Shown here in pieces: positions 1 to 8,352 of a DNA stretch of 28,052 nucleotides. Each line of letters begins with the position of its first letter. Positions within the stretch are counted from its first letter, which is position 1. Below the pieces are notes generated by a model. It was not told where the DNA came from. It saw only the letters and a program-made list of their open reading frames with translations, and made no database searches. Source of the stretch: Pseudomonadota bacterium (GTDB taxonomy: Bacteria; Pseudomonadota; Alphaproteobacteria; Acetobacterales; Acetobacteraceae); assembly GCA_021808985.1 (NCBI GenBank), contig JAKBAQ010000007.1, forward strand, positions 1 to 28,052, written 5' to 3'. The position numbers were made by a program, and so were the translations under genes.

Positions 1-48
1 GGCATCGGCATCGCGCGCATCCCCTGGGTCCCGCGGACTGAAAGTTAA
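1..48 (+). CDS. 3' end of an unidentified gene, truncated by the left edge
   Basis: Frame 1 is open from the first base to a TAA at 46-48 and encodes GIGIARIPWVPRTES. Codon choice is GC-rich at third positions, as in real genes here, and the stop lies 12 bases before the convergent stop of the MbfA gene, a typical spacing for convergent genes. Fifteen residues are too few to name a family. It could also be non-coding sequence that happens to be open. Confidence 0.35.
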   Translation, partial: GIGIARIPWVPRTES

Positions 49-53
49 CCCAC

Positions 54-72
54 CGGCGCCTACCCGGCGCCG
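54..72. terminator. GC-rich hairpin over the stop codon of the iron exporter gene
   Basis: CGGCGCC at 54-60 and GGCGCCG at 66-72 form a perfect 7-base stem with a 5-base loop that contains the TAG stop of the minus-strand gene. There is no U-tract on either side, so it is only a possible terminator or mRNA 3' end stabiliser between two convergent genes. Confidence 0.3.
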
Positions 73-1016
73 ATCAGCACCCCGGTCGCGAACACCAGCG
101 CCCCGCCCAGCGCCACCTGCAAGGTGGCGCGGATGGGCGATGTGTCCATAAACCTCCAGCGCACCCAGGATATCACCGCAAGCTCCGCCGCGACGACGCA
201 GAACGCCACCAGCAAGGCCAGATGCAGGCTGGGAATGAGGAAGGGCAGCGTATGGCCGATCCCGCCCAGCGTCGTCATCAGCCCCGTCACCACGCCGCGA
301 ATATAGGGCGTGCCGCGCCCGGTCAAGCTGCCATCGTCTGACAATGCCTCCGCGAACCCCATGGAAATGCCCGCCCCCAGCGAGGCCGCGGCGCCCACGA
401 TGAAGGCCGCATGCGGATGCCCGGTGGAGTACGCGGCCGCGAAAATCGGCGCCAGCGTGGAGACGGAGCCATCCATCAGCCCCACCAGCCCAGGCTGGAT
501 ATATTGCAGCATGAAGGCGCGCTCCGCGTGCGCATCCTCCGCGTGCCGGGTTTTGTCGGGCAAATTCTTGGCCGAAAGCTCATCCGCCCGGTGCTCATGC
601 TCCACCTCCGCCTCCGCCAGGTCGCCCAGCAGCTTGCGGATTGAAACATCCGTCGCGCGTGAGGCGGCGAGGCGGTAAAACCGCTGGGTCTCGGCCTCCA
701 TGCTCTCCACCAGGTTGCGGATATCGTTGATGCTTGGCTTCGGCAGCTGCCAGACCGGCTTGCGGCTTAAAAACCCGCGCACATCCTGGCGGCGGACCAG
801 CGGAATATGCTCGCCGAATTTTTCCCGGTACAGGTCGAGCAGCTTGTGCCGGTGCTCATTTTCCTCGGCCGCCATGTCGATGAACATCTGCGCCGAGGCC
901 GGATAATCCTCGCGCAGCCGCTCGGCGACATCGTTATAGATGCGCCCATCCTCCTCCTCCGCGCCAATGGCGAGCGCCAGGACCTCACGCTCCGAAAGTT
1001 GTGAGAAATCGCGCAT
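60..1016 (-). CDS. mbfA: MbfA-type ferritin-like/VIT1 membrane iron exporter
   Basis: A 318-residue fusion protein. Residues about 10-150 form a ferritin-like four-helix domain with two diiron-type ExxH motifs (EENEH around 51-55 and EVEH around 137-140). Residues about 170-318 form a VIT1/CCC1-type membrane domain with hydrophobic segments and the GLMDGSVSTLAP signature at 179-190. This architecture and length match MbfA of rhizobia, an inner-membrane exporter that uses its ferritin-like domain to sense or load ferrous iron and protects against iron and peroxide stress. The ATG at 1016 is preceded by a strong AGGAGGGG at 1023-1030. The gene is transcribed divergently from the TPR-sulfotransferase. 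Overlapping palindromes lie 72-93 bases upstream of the start. In rhizobia mbfA is controlled by Irr, so iron control here is plausible but inferred. Confidence 0.9.
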   Translation of the reverse strand: MRDFSQLSEREVLALAIGAEEEDGRIYNDVAERLREDYPASAQMFIDMAAEENEHRHKLLDLYREKFGEHIPLVRRQDVRGFLSRKPVWQLPKPSINDIRNLVESMEAETQRFYRLAASRATDVSIRKLLGDLAEAEVEHEHRADELSAKNLPDKTRHAEDAHAERAFMLQYIQPGLVGLMDGSVSTLAPIFAAAYSTGHPHAAFIVGAAASLGAGISMGFAEALSDDGSLTGRGTPYIRGVVTGLMTTLGGIGHTLPFLIPSLHLALLVAFCVVAAELAVISWVRWRFMDTSPIRATLQVALGGALVFATGVLIGAG

Positions 1017-1087
1017 GAATCACCCCTCCTGCTGCGCCCATGTGGCGGCAGATAGTGATTTGGTCAAGCATATCCTGCTTCTTTGCG

Positions 1088-1109
1088 AATGCCTCGCATT
1101 ACGATAATG
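1088..1109. promoter_or_regulatory. overlapping inverted repeats, candidate iron-regulator operator
   Basis: Two perfect dyads overlap by four bases: AATGC-CTC-GCATT at 1088-1100 and CATTA-CGA-TAATG at 1097-1109. They sit in the 204-base divergent region between mbfA and the TPR-sulfotransferase gene, upstream of the mbfA start. Fur-family proteins (Fur/Mur, Irr) bind A/T-rich dyads of this size, but the sequence is not a textbook Fur or ICE box. The regulator is therefore unassigned. Confidence 0.4.
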
Positions 1110-1220
1110 TATTGAACCGCTTGCCCTTTCGCCCCGCGCGCGGCTGGCGTTGCCGCATTGGTCAAAGCGGGTAATATAAGCCGGCAACGGACTGGCGTGG
1201 GCACGGTGGGGCAGGAAAAA

Positions 1221-3056
1221 TTGGATCAAGCTTTGTGCCGTTGCGCGAGCGGGCTGCGCCGCGTGCGCTGCTGCGATGCGGACATCTCCGCCTGGCCCGG
1301 CCTCGCCGCGCTTGAGGTTCTGGAAGCCCAAGGGCAGGAGACGGTCAAGCTCTTCAACGAGAAACAATATGCCGAGGCCGAGGCCCAGGCGCTCAAGCTG
1401 CTGGACCTGGCGCCAAACCTGCGCCCGGCTCTGCGCGTGCTCTATGAAATCCGCAAGGCGCAGAAGCGCGGCGCGGCGGAAGAGGCGCTGGCCATCCGCC
1501 TGGCCGCGCTGCCCGGCGAGCCCACGGTGCGCGCCGCCGCCAACGTGCTGCTGGCGCAGCATTATGTGGGGCAGGGGCGCTACGCCCAGGCGCGCCCGCC
1601 CGCCGCCGAGGCGGTGATGGCATCCCCCAAGGACGCCACCGCCCAGCACGTATTGGGCGTGGTGCTCACCGAGAGCGGCGAGCTGCAAGCGGGTGAGCGG
1701 CACTACCGCCGGGCCGTGGCCCTGCTGGGGCGCGATGATGGCGTGGTACTGGCCAATCTCGCCTGGAATCTCAAACTGCAAGGCCGGCTCGACGAAGCCG
1801 TGGCGTTTTACGAAAAAGCCCTCACCCTGCGGCCAGACAACCGGCGCGGCCAGGGCGGCTACGCGCAGGTGGAGTTCGCGCGCGGCAACCGTGAAAAGGC
1901 GCTGCGCCTGCTCGACGAGGCGCTGGCCCGCTGGCCCGATGACCGGACCCTGCGGCTTTTGCGCGCGATGGGCGACCTCGCCCAGGGCAATGCCGAGGCC
2001 GTGCTGGCCCGCATTGCCGACGCGCCGGAGGCCCTGCACGCCACCGAGCTTTGCATCCGTGGCCAGGCCCTGGCGCGGCTCGCCCGCCCGGTGGAGGCCG
2101 TGCAGCATTACGCCAGCGCCAAGCAGCTCCAGCGCGAGCGCCACGGCCAGCACTATCAGGCCGAGGAATTCGCCGCCAAGGCCGCCGCCTATAAAGCCTA
2201 TTTCACCGCCGAGCGCCTGCAGCCGCTGCCCCGCGCGGCGCCGCCGCCGGCCCGCCAGCCGGTGTTTCTGCTCGGTTTCCCGCGCTCGGGCAGCAGCCTT
2301 CTGGAGCAGCTGCTGGGCCAGGTGCCGGGCTTCGCCATGGGCGATGAATTCTCCCCGCTGGCGGATCTGAGCCGCGCGATCCCGGCACTGGCCGGCGCCA
2401 CGGGCGATTATCCCGAAGTGCTGGACCATTTGCTCGTGGGCGATGGCGGCGCGCTGCCCCAGCGCCTGCGCCAGCGTTACGAGGAGGCGCGGATGCAGCT
2501 TGGCCTGGCCCGGCCCGATGTGCGCTTCATCACTGACCGTTCAGCCTCCAACCCCTGGCAGCTCGGGCTCATCAAGCTTCTGTTCCCCGAGGCCCCGGTC
2601 ATCCACGTGCTGCGCCACCCGCTGGATGTCATGCTCTCAAATCTCGCGCAGGACCGCCGGCTGGAGGCGAACTGCAACGCCTCCATGCCCGCGCTGGCCC
2701 GCCACTACGCGCTGCTGATGTCGCTGATCCGCCATTTCCGCGGCCAGCTCACCCTGCGCTACCTGCCCGTGCGCTATGAGGATCTGGTGACCGACACCGC
2801 CCCCACCCTCGGCCGCGTGCTGGATTTCATCGGCGCGCCACCAGCCGCCCAGCCGCCCGAGGCGCTGCTGCGCGCCAACAGCGCCATGCCGCCCGGCCCG
2901 CTGCCCGCGCATTTTTCGGGGCGCGAGCCGGTGCATGCGCGCGGCGTGTACCGCCACCGCGCCTATCAGAGCCACATGCCCGCCTTGTTCGCCGAGGTGC
3001 GCGACATTCTGGACCCCTGGATCACCGAGCTTGGCTATGCGGAGGCTGAGGCATGA
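1221..3056 (+). CDS. TPR-repeat sulfotransferase
   Basis: About 611 residues. The N-terminal half (to about residue 330) is built of tetratricopeptide repeats, for example the NLAWNLKLQGRLDEAVAFYE unit. The C-terminal half is a PAPS-dependent sulfotransferase. The 5'-phosphosulfate loop LGFPRSGSSLLEQLL starts near residue 351 and the 3'-phosphate motif HVLRHPLDVMLSNL near 462. Such proteins transfer sulfate from PAPS to a protein or glycan acceptor; the acceptor is unknown. There is no clear ATG. I chose the TTG at 1221 because AGGA lies 4-8 bases before it; a TTG at 1158 and GTGs at 1197 and 1206 are in frame but lack a ribosome binding site. The stop overlaps the start of the next TPR gene by four bases, so the two are translationally coupled. 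Confidence 0.85.
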   Translation: MDQALCRCASGLRRVRCCDADISAWPGLAALEVLEAQGQETVKLFNEKQYAEAEAQALKLLDLAPNLRPALRVLYEIRKAQKRGAAEEALAIRLAALPGEPTVRAAANVLLAQHYVGQGRYAQARPPAAEAVMASPKDATAQHVLGVVLTESGELQAGERHYRRAVALLGRDDGVVLANLAWNLKLQGRLDEAVAFYEKALTLRPDNRRGQGGYAQVEFARGNREKALRLLDEALARWPDDRTLRLLRAMGDLAQGNAEAVLARIADAPEALHATELCIRGQALARLARPVEAVQHYASAKQLQRERHGQHYQAEEFAAKAAAYKAYFTAERLQPLPRAAPPPARQPVFLLGFPRSGSSLLEQLLGQVPGFAMGDEFSPLADLSRAIPALAGATGDYPEVLDHLLVGDGGALPQRLRQRYEEARMQLGLARPDVRFITDRSASNPWQLGLIKLLFPEAPVIHVLRHPLDVMLSNLAQDRRLEANCNASMPALARHYALLMSLIRHFRGQLTLRYLPVRYEDLVTDTAPTLGRVLDFIGAPPAAQPPEALLRANSAMPPGPLPAHFSGREPVHARGVYRHRAYQSHMPALFAEVRDILDPWITELGYAEAEA

Positions 3057-4423
3057 GCGGCGCGCAAGAGGGCAAGCAGGTCATCCCCCTGGCTGACGCG
3101 CTGGCCAGGCTCGCGGCGCTGGAGCAGGCCAACAAGCTCGTGGAAGCCGATGACCTCGCCAACCGCATGCTGGCCGCCATGCCGGAGCATCCGCACATCC
3201 TGCATCTGGGCGGCATCATCGCCTATCGCAACGGGCGGGTCGCCCAGGCGGTGGAGCGGATGGAGAAATCCATGGCGCTGGCGCCCGAAGCCGCGCTCTA
3301 CCCGCGCAACATGTGCGAGGTGTATCGCGGCGCCGGCCGGCTGGACGACGCGGTGCGCGCCGGCCAGCGCGCCATCGCGCTCGCCCCCTCCGATGCCCGG
3401 GCCTACTTCAACCTGGCGCTGATCCATTATGAAAGGCTGGATCTGGACGAGGCGGTGCGGATCGCCGATGAGGCCATCGCGCTCGACCCCGCCTTCGCCG
3501 AGGCGCATTTCGAAAAAGCCGAGGCCCTGCTGCTGGCCGGGCGCATGAAGGAAGGCTGGGAGAGCTATGAATGGCGCTTCAAGCTCAAGCAGGCCGAGGG
3601 CATGCTGCCGAAAACCGACAAACCGCAATGGGAGGGCCAGCCCCTGCCGCCGGGCAAGCTGCTCATCGTGGGCGACCAGGGATTTGGCGACTGCATCCAG
3701 TTCAGCCGGCTCATCCCCTGGGCGGCATTGCTCTGCCCGCAGCCGGTGCTGGCCTGCTCGGGCGAGCTGACCACGATTTTGCGCCAGATCCGCGGGGTGG
3801 GAAAAATCGTCACGCGCTGGGAGGATACCGGCGATTACGAAGCCTATATCCCGCTCTCCGGCCTGCCGCGCCTGGCCGGCATCACCACCCAGAACATCCC
3901 CCCCGCCGGCTATCTCACGCCTGACCCCGCGCTGGTGAAAAGCTGGGGCGAGCGGCTGGACCGGCTGACCCAAAAAGACAAGCGGCGCATCGCCCTGGTA
4001 TGGGCCGGCCGGCCCACCCACAAGAACGACCGCAAGCGGACCCTGAAGCTGGAACAATTCGCCCCGCTCTTCGCGCGCGATGATCTGACAATCCTCACCG
4101 TGCAGAAAGGCGAGCAGATTTCCCAGGTCGGCGGCTATTACGGCCGCGCCCCCCTGCTCAATCTCGGCCCCGAAATCGCCGATTTCGCCGACACCATGGC
4201 GATCCTGCAACATGTCGAGCGGCTGGTGAGCATCGACACCTCGGTGGCCCATATCGCGGGCGCCATCGGCGTGCCCACCGCGCTGGTGCTGCCGCACGCG
4301 CCAGACTGGCGCTGGCTGCTGGCGCGTGAGGACACGCCCTGGTATCCCTCGCTGCGGCTGTTCCGCCAGGAGCGTGCCTATGACTGGAGCGGCGTGATCG
4401 AGCGCGTCTGCGCTTCAATCTGA
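3053..4423 (+). CDS. TPR-repeat protein with glycosyltransferase-9-like C-terminal domain
   Basis: 456 residues. TPR units occupy about residues 5-175, including AYFNLALIHYERLDLDEAVRIADEAIALDP. From about 195 onward there is a GT-B-like fold resembling glycosyltransferase family 9/ADP-heptosyltransferase. It opens with LLIVGDQGFGDCIQFSRLIPW and carries the late motif SIDTSVAHIAGAIGVPTALVLP, normally part of the nucleotide-sugar site. It is cytoplasmic, with no signal peptide or membrane segment. The ATG overlaps the TGA of the sulfotransferase gene as ATGA, so the two proteins are probably made together and may modify the same acceptor. The TPR part could dock the target protein. The sugar donor and acceptor cannot be read from the sequence. 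Confidence 0.85.
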   Translation: MSGAQEGKQVIPLADALARLAALEQANKLVEADDLANRMLAAMPEHPHILHLGGIIAYRNGRVAQAVERMEKSMALAPEAALYPRNMCEVYRGAGRLDDAVRAGQRAIALAPSDARAYFNLALIHYERLDLDEAVRIADEAIALDPAFAEAHFEKAEALLLAGRMKEGWESYEWRFKLKQAEGMLPKTDKPQWEGQPLPPGKLLIVGDQGFGDCIQFSRLIPWAALLCPQPVLACSGELTTILRQIRGVGKIVTRWEDTGDYEAYIPLSGLPRLAGITTQNIPPAGYLTPDPALVKSWGERLDRLTQKDKRRIALVWAGRPTHKNDRKRTLKLEQFAPLFARDDLTILTVQKGEQISQVGGYYGRAPLLNLGPEIADFADTMAILQHVERLVSIDTSVAHIAGAIGVPTALVLPHAPDWRWLLAREDTPWYPSLRLFRQERAYDWSGVIERVCASI

Positions 4424-4426
4424 TCA

Positions 4427-4443
4427 GATAACGCGCCGTTATC
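4427..4443. terminator. perfect 7-base hairpin after the TPR operon
   Basis: GATAACG (4427-4433), loop CGC, and CGTTATC (4437-4443) form a perfect stem starting 4 bases after the TGA at 4421-4423. No U-tract follows, so factor-independent termination is doubtful. The remaining bases up to 4590, between two convergent genes, show nothing else. Confidence 0.35.
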
Positions 4444-4590
4444 ATCACCGAATTTAATAGCCGCCCGCTTGAATATCCATTTCGTTGTTTTTTCGTATCA
4501 AACCCGCACAAATTGGGGTGCAAGCAAAAAATAAATCTTTGCTAACAGTTAGTTATAACAAAATCGGCGCCGGCGCTCCACGTGGAGCTC

Positions 4591-5766
4591 TCAGTCCGCC
4601 CGCCAGTGGCGCAACGCCACCACCAGCATCATCGCCTGCATCGCGCAGGCAATCGCAACGCATCCCGGCCAGCCATAGCCGTGCCATATCCCGCCCGGCG
4701 CCGCGCCCCCGGCGCTGCCGCCAATATAATAAATCGCCACATACAGCCCCACAGCGGTTGATTTCGCCTCCCGCGCCACCACGCCCACATAGGCTGTCGC
4801 CAAGGTCTGCTGCATGAAAATCGCCGAGCTTACCAGCAGCAAGCCAACCCCTATCAGCCAAAGCGGGGCCGCCAGGGTCAGCGCCAGCCCGGCCCATACC
4901 AGGGGTGCCGCCACCGCCATCACCCGCCGCCGGCCAAACCGGTTGGCGAGCCTCGCCGCCAGCGGGCTCATCACCACCCCGCCCAGATACACCACGAAAA
5001 TCCCCCCCAGCGCCGCCGGCCCCAGTAAATAAGGTGCCGCCGCCAGGCGGAAATTGATGAAGGTGAACACCGCCACGAGGTTGAACAAAACGCCAAACCC
5101 CACCGCACAGGTGGCCAGCAGCCTTATATTGCTCAAATGCAGCGGAAACGCCCGCAGCGCCCGGCGCAGGCCATACATCGGCGTGAACAGCCGCTCCCTG
5201 GGCAGCATCACCGCGATGATCGCGGCCAGCACCAGGGTGAGCCCGGCGATAGCCCAGAACGCCGCCCGCCAGCCGACCCAGGAGGTCATCATCCCCGCCA
5301 GCAGCCGCCCGCAAAATCCGCCAAAAATCGCGCCGGACATATAAGTCCCCGCCAGCCGCGCCGCCACCGGGCCGCTGGTCTCCTCGCCGATATAGGCGAT
5401 GGTGATGGTGAAAATGAACGGCAGCAGCAGCCCCTGCACGAACCGCCAGACCACCAGAGCCTCGAAACTGCCCGCCAGCGCCGCCAAAACCGTTGGCAGG
5501 AGCAGCAGAATCGTCGCCCCCAGGATGAATTTCTTGCGCCCGAACCGGTCGGATATCAGCCCCACCACGGGTGCGGCCATGGCGGTCGCGATCAGCGGGG
5601 CCGTCACCGTCAACCCTGTCCGCGCCTCGGAGACATGAAAGCTCGCCGCCAGCACCGGCAGCAGCGCCTGCGTGCACCACATATTGATGAAGGTGGCAAA
5701 CCCCCCGGCGAATGCCGCGATGTTGAGCCGCGCGCCAGCGCCTTCGCTTGTAGAGAGTGATGCCAT
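4591..5766 (-). CDS. MFS transporter, YnfM-like drug/solute exporter
   Basis: 391 residues with about 12 hydrophobic helices, the size and shape of a 12-TM major facilitator. The cytoplasmic loop 2-3 motif appears as GLISDRFGRKKFILG, and a related ANRFGRRRVMAVA sequence sits in the second half. Both are the MFS motif A, here in each six-helix half. The overall sequence resembles the YnfM/arabinose-efflux-like branch, usually proton-driven exporters of small molecules; the substrate is unknown. I chose the ATG at 5766 (protein start MASLSTSEGAG); a TTG at 5814 would add 16 residues that do not look conserved. The gene diverges from the aldolase gene, with a roughly 268-base shared upstream region. 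Confidence 0.85.
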   Translation of the reverse strand: MASLSTSEGAGARLNIAAFAGGFATFINMWCTQALLPVLAASFHVSEARTGLTVTAPLIATAMAAPVVGLISDRFGRKKFILGATILLLLPTVLAALAGSFEALVVWRFVQGLLLPFIFTITIAYIGEETSGPVAARLAGTYMSGAIFGGFCGRLLAGMMTSWVGWRAAFWAIAGLTLVLAAIIAVMLPRERLFTPMYGLRRALRAFPLHLSNIRLLATCAVGFGVLFNLVAVFTFINFRLAAAPYLLGPAALGGIFVVYLGGVVMSPLAARLANRFGRRRVMAVAAPLVWAGLALTLAAPLWLIGVGLLLVSSAIFMQQTLATAYVGVVAREAKSTAVGLYVAIYYIGGSAGGAAPGGIWHGYGWPGCVAIACAMQAMMLVVALRHWRAD

Positions 5767-5903
5767 CGCCAGGTTGCGCCAATGCAAACAGAGGAGCGCG
5801 ATACCGGACGGCAACGCCGCCCGCCTCGCGGATGATTCCGCAATAGCCTTGCTCAGCCCGACAGGTGAAGCCTCCGGCGCGCGAAATCACGCTCAGAACA
5901 GTC

Positions 5904-5959
5904 ATGCCCGCAGGGAATGGGTGGCGCCCCGGCCTGCTCCGCAGATACATGCCGGGCAT
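5904..5959. repeat. nested inverted repeat between MFS and aldolase genes
   Basis: ATGCCCG (5904-5910) pairs with CGGGCAT (5953-5959). Inside this, GCAGG pairs with CCTGC and GGG with CCC, so the segment can fold as a nested imperfect hairpin. The layout recalls REP-type extragenic palindromes. No second copy is visible in the window. The rest of 5767-6034 shows no convincing gene. Confidence 0.3.
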
Positions 5960-6034
5960 TTGCGGCGGCGCGCGAATCCCGCGGCTAAACATAACGCCCG
6001 ATTGACCCACCCGCCGCGCATGCTACCAACAGGC

Positions 6035-6694
6035 ATGATCCAGGCCCGCACCGCCCTCATCGCCGCCGCCCGCGCCATGTCCGCGCGCGGGCTGGCCCAG
6101 GGCACGTCGGGCAATCTCTCGCTGCGCACGGCGCGCGGTGTTCTCATCACCCCCTCCGCCATCCCCTACGACCAGCTAACCCCCGACATGCTGCCCCTGA
6201 TGCCGCTGGAGGGCGAATATGGCGCCTATGAGGGCGATTACCGCCCCTCCTCGGAATGGCGGTTTCATGTGGATATCTACCGCGCCAAGCCGCAGGTGGG
6301 GGCGGTGGTGCATCATCACGCGCCTTACTGCACGGCGCTCGCCATGGCCCGGCGCGAAATTCCGGCATGCCATTACATGATCGCCCGTTTCGGCGGCGCG
6401 CCGGTGCGCTGCGCGCCTTATGCGCTGTTCGGCACGGCGGAACTCTCGGCTTATGTCGTGCAGGCTTTGGAAGAGCGCAGCGCCTGCCTGATGGCGAGCC
6501 ACGGCGCCATCGCCACCGGCAAGACGATAGAGGCAGCCCTTGCCGCCGCCGGCGAGCTGGAAACGCTGGCGCAACAATATCTGCTCTCGCTTGCCGCCGG
6601 CGGGCCGGCGCTGCTCTCCGCGGCCGAGGTTGCCGCAGCGGTGGCGCAATTCGCCCAGGTTTATGGGCCGAACATCAAGAAAGCCGCTACCTAA
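6035..6694 (+). CDS. class II aldolase/adducin family protein (FucA-like)
   Basis: 219 residues, close to the usual size of L-fuculose-phosphate aldolase and ribulose-5-phosphate 4-epimerase relatives. Visible motifs are GTSGNLSLR near residue 24, SSEWRFH with the likely catalytic Glu, the zinc-binding VVHHHAPYCTALA stretch and a further SHGAIATG with the third zinc His. These enzymes cleave or epimerise phosphorylated sugars through a zinc-bound enediolate. The exact substrate is open, and no sugar kinase or isomerase lies next to it. The start is not certain: ATG at 6035 and ATG at 6020 are in frame and neither has a good ribosome binding site. The stop overlaps the convergent chemoreceptor gene by four bases. 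Confidence 0.8.
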   Translation: MIQARTALIAAARAMSARGLAQGTSGNLSLRTARGVLITPSAIPYDQLTPDMLPLMPLEGEYGAYEGDYRPSSEWRFHVDIYRAKPQVGAVVHHHAPYCTALAMARREIPACHYMIARFGGAPVRCAPYALFGTAELSAYVVQALEERSACLMASHGAIATGKTIEAALAAAGELETLAQQYLLSLAAGGPALLSAAEVAAAVAQFAQVYGPNIKKAAT

Positions 6695-8211
6695 TTCACC
6701 TCCGCCAGCAGGCGCGGCTTCGCCAGGCTGGGGCGGTGGTTTGCCGGCCCGCTCGCGCGCGCGTGGTTTATCCTGAAGGCCGAGATGGAACGGTTCAGCT
6801 CGTTGATTTCGTTTTTCAAGGAGTGCACCGCAGCCGAGGCTTCCTCCACCATGGCGGCGTTCTGCTGCACCACCATGTTCATGTCGTTCACCACCTCGCT
6901 CACCTGATTCAGCCCGCTTGACTGGTGCTGCGCCGCATTGGCGATGCCGGAAACCAGCCCCTCGATCTGCGCCACGTTGGTGCCGATCGTCTCAAGCGAT
7001 TGCCCGGTCTTGCGCACCAGCTCAACGCCTTGCACCACCTGCGAGGAGGAGGTGGAGATCAGTGATTTGATCGCCTTCGCCGCTTCGGCCGAGCGTTGCG
7101 CCAGTGCGCGCACCTCGGAGGCGACGACCGCGAAGCCGCGCCCGGCATCGCCGGCGCGCGCGGCCTCCACCCCGGCATTGAGCGCCAGCAGGTTGGTCTG
7201 GAAGGCGATATCGTCGATCAGCCCGATGATCTGGCCGATCTCCTGCGAGGAGGACTCGATCTTGTTCATCGCATCGCCCGCCTCGGTCACCACCTCGCGC
7301 GAGTTGGCGGCGCCGGAATTGGCAGCACCCACCGCGACATGCGCCTGCGCCGCGCCGTTGGCGGTGCGCTTCACCGCCTCGGTCAGCTCGTTCAGGGCCG
7401 TGGTGGTCTCCAGCAGGCTGGCGGCCTGCTGCTCGGTCCGCCGGGCGAGATCGTCGGTCGCCTGGGAGATTTCATCAATGCTGGTGTTGATGACGCCGGT
7501 CGCCACCTGAATGCCGGAGAGCGTGCCGGCCAGACGCTCCACCGCGTTGTTGAAATCCTCGCGCAGCTGCGCGTATTCGGCGGGCAGGCTGTCGCCGATC
7601 CGGTGTGTGAGGTCGCCCGCGGCGAGCGCGCTCATCGCCTCGGCCACCGCGCGCATCACCTCCTTGCCGGCCGCCTCGGCCTTTGCCTCGCTGGCCTTGC
7701 GCGCCGCCTCCGAGGCGCTGAGATACACGGAAATGGCAAGGTCCATGTCCAGCAGCGCGGCTTTGATGAGCACGCCGAGTTCCGCGTTCAGCTCCGCGCA
7801 GCTTTCCTGGTGCTGCCAGAAATGGCGCTTGGGCCAGCGCGCCGCCACCACGGCGGCGACCAGAGATTCCAGGATTAACGCATAGCCGCCGATATACCAG
7901 CGCGGCTCCAGCCCGATGCGGGCGTGGATCTCGCCCACCTTGGTCACCGCGCTCAGATAGGTCTGGTCAAAATATCCTTCGGCGATGGTGTTCCAGTGCA
8001 GCAATTGCCGCGCCTGGGCATGTTGCACCACCGCATCGGTGGGAAAAAACGCGCTGGTCTGCGGATCGGCCTTGATCCTGCTGTAAAAGCCGCTGAGCGC
8101 GGCGGGCAGGGCCTGGCGGATGGTGGCGTTCATGCCCCGCAGGCGGGCGAGCGCCCGGCTGTCCAGATTTATGAAATCAAGGCGGTCGTTCAGCGGGTTT
8201 GCATCCGGCAT
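6691..8211 (-). CDS. globin-coupled methyl-accepting chemotaxis protein (HemAT-like)
   Basis: 506 residues and no membrane segment, so a soluble receptor. Residues about 10-170 are a protoglobin sensor domain with the expected proximal heme ligand His96 in VGEIHARIGLEPRWYIGGY. Residues about 185-235 resemble a HAMP unit (LAAGDLTHRIGDSLP), followed by a coiled-coil MCP signalling domain. Its hairpin tip is near 330-370 and contains IDDIAFQTNLLALNAGVEAARAGDAGRGFAVVASEVRALAQRS. Known relatives bind O2 and steer aerotaxis through CheA/CheW. There is no CheR/CheB pentapeptide tether at the C-terminus and no che gene in the window. The ATG at 8211 has GAAGGA at suitable spacing; an in-frame TTG at 8250 is less likely. 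Confidence 0.93.
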   Translation of the reverse strand: MPDANPLNDRLDFINLDSRALARLRGMNATIRQALPAALSGFYSRIKADPQTSAFFPTDAVVQHAQARQLLHWNTIAEGYFDQTYLSAVTKVGEIHARIGLEPRWYIGGYALILESLVAAVVAARWPKRHFWQHQESCAELNAELGVLIKAALLDMDLAISVYLSASEAARKASEAKAEAAGKEVMRAVAEAMSALAAGDLTHRIGDSLPAEYAQLREDFNNAVERLAGTLSGIQVATGVINTSIDEISQATDDLARRTEQQAASLLETTTALNELTEAVKRTANGAAQAHVAVGAANSGAANSREVVTEAGDAMNKIESSSQEIGQIIGLIDDIAFQTNLLALNAGVEAARAGDAGRGFAVVASEVRALAQRSAEAAKAIKSLISTSSSQVVQGVELVRKTGQSLETIGTNVAQIEGLVSGIANAAQHQSSGLNQVSEVVNDMNMVVQQNAAMVEEASAAVHSLKNEINELNRSISAFRINHARASGPANHRPSLAKPRLLAEVN

Positions 8212-8352
8212 CGCATGGCATCCTTCGCGGGCGTAAGAGCTGTTGTTCAAAATTACGTTGAAAAGCTTAAAGCCGGATTAAAAACCGGAGATGAAAGTGG
8301 CGGCTGGCGCGGGCGCATTTGGCCATGGGGGAGGGACATTCTATAAAGCCTC

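Noticed and set aside
1158..1220. 21-residue upstream extension of the TPR-sulfotransferase from a TTG
   Set aside because: No ribosome binding site and no family resemblance; the TTG at 1221 has AGGA at good spacing.
1020..2429. 469-codon minus-strand frame
   Set aside because: Antisense to the TPR-sulfotransferase gene, whose TPR and PAPS motifs are clear; the antisense protein matches nothing.
4553..6010. 485-codon open frame on the minus strand
   Set aside because: It runs in another frame through the MFS gene and yields Gly/Ala-rich low-complexity protein without family features; it is a GC-bias shadow.
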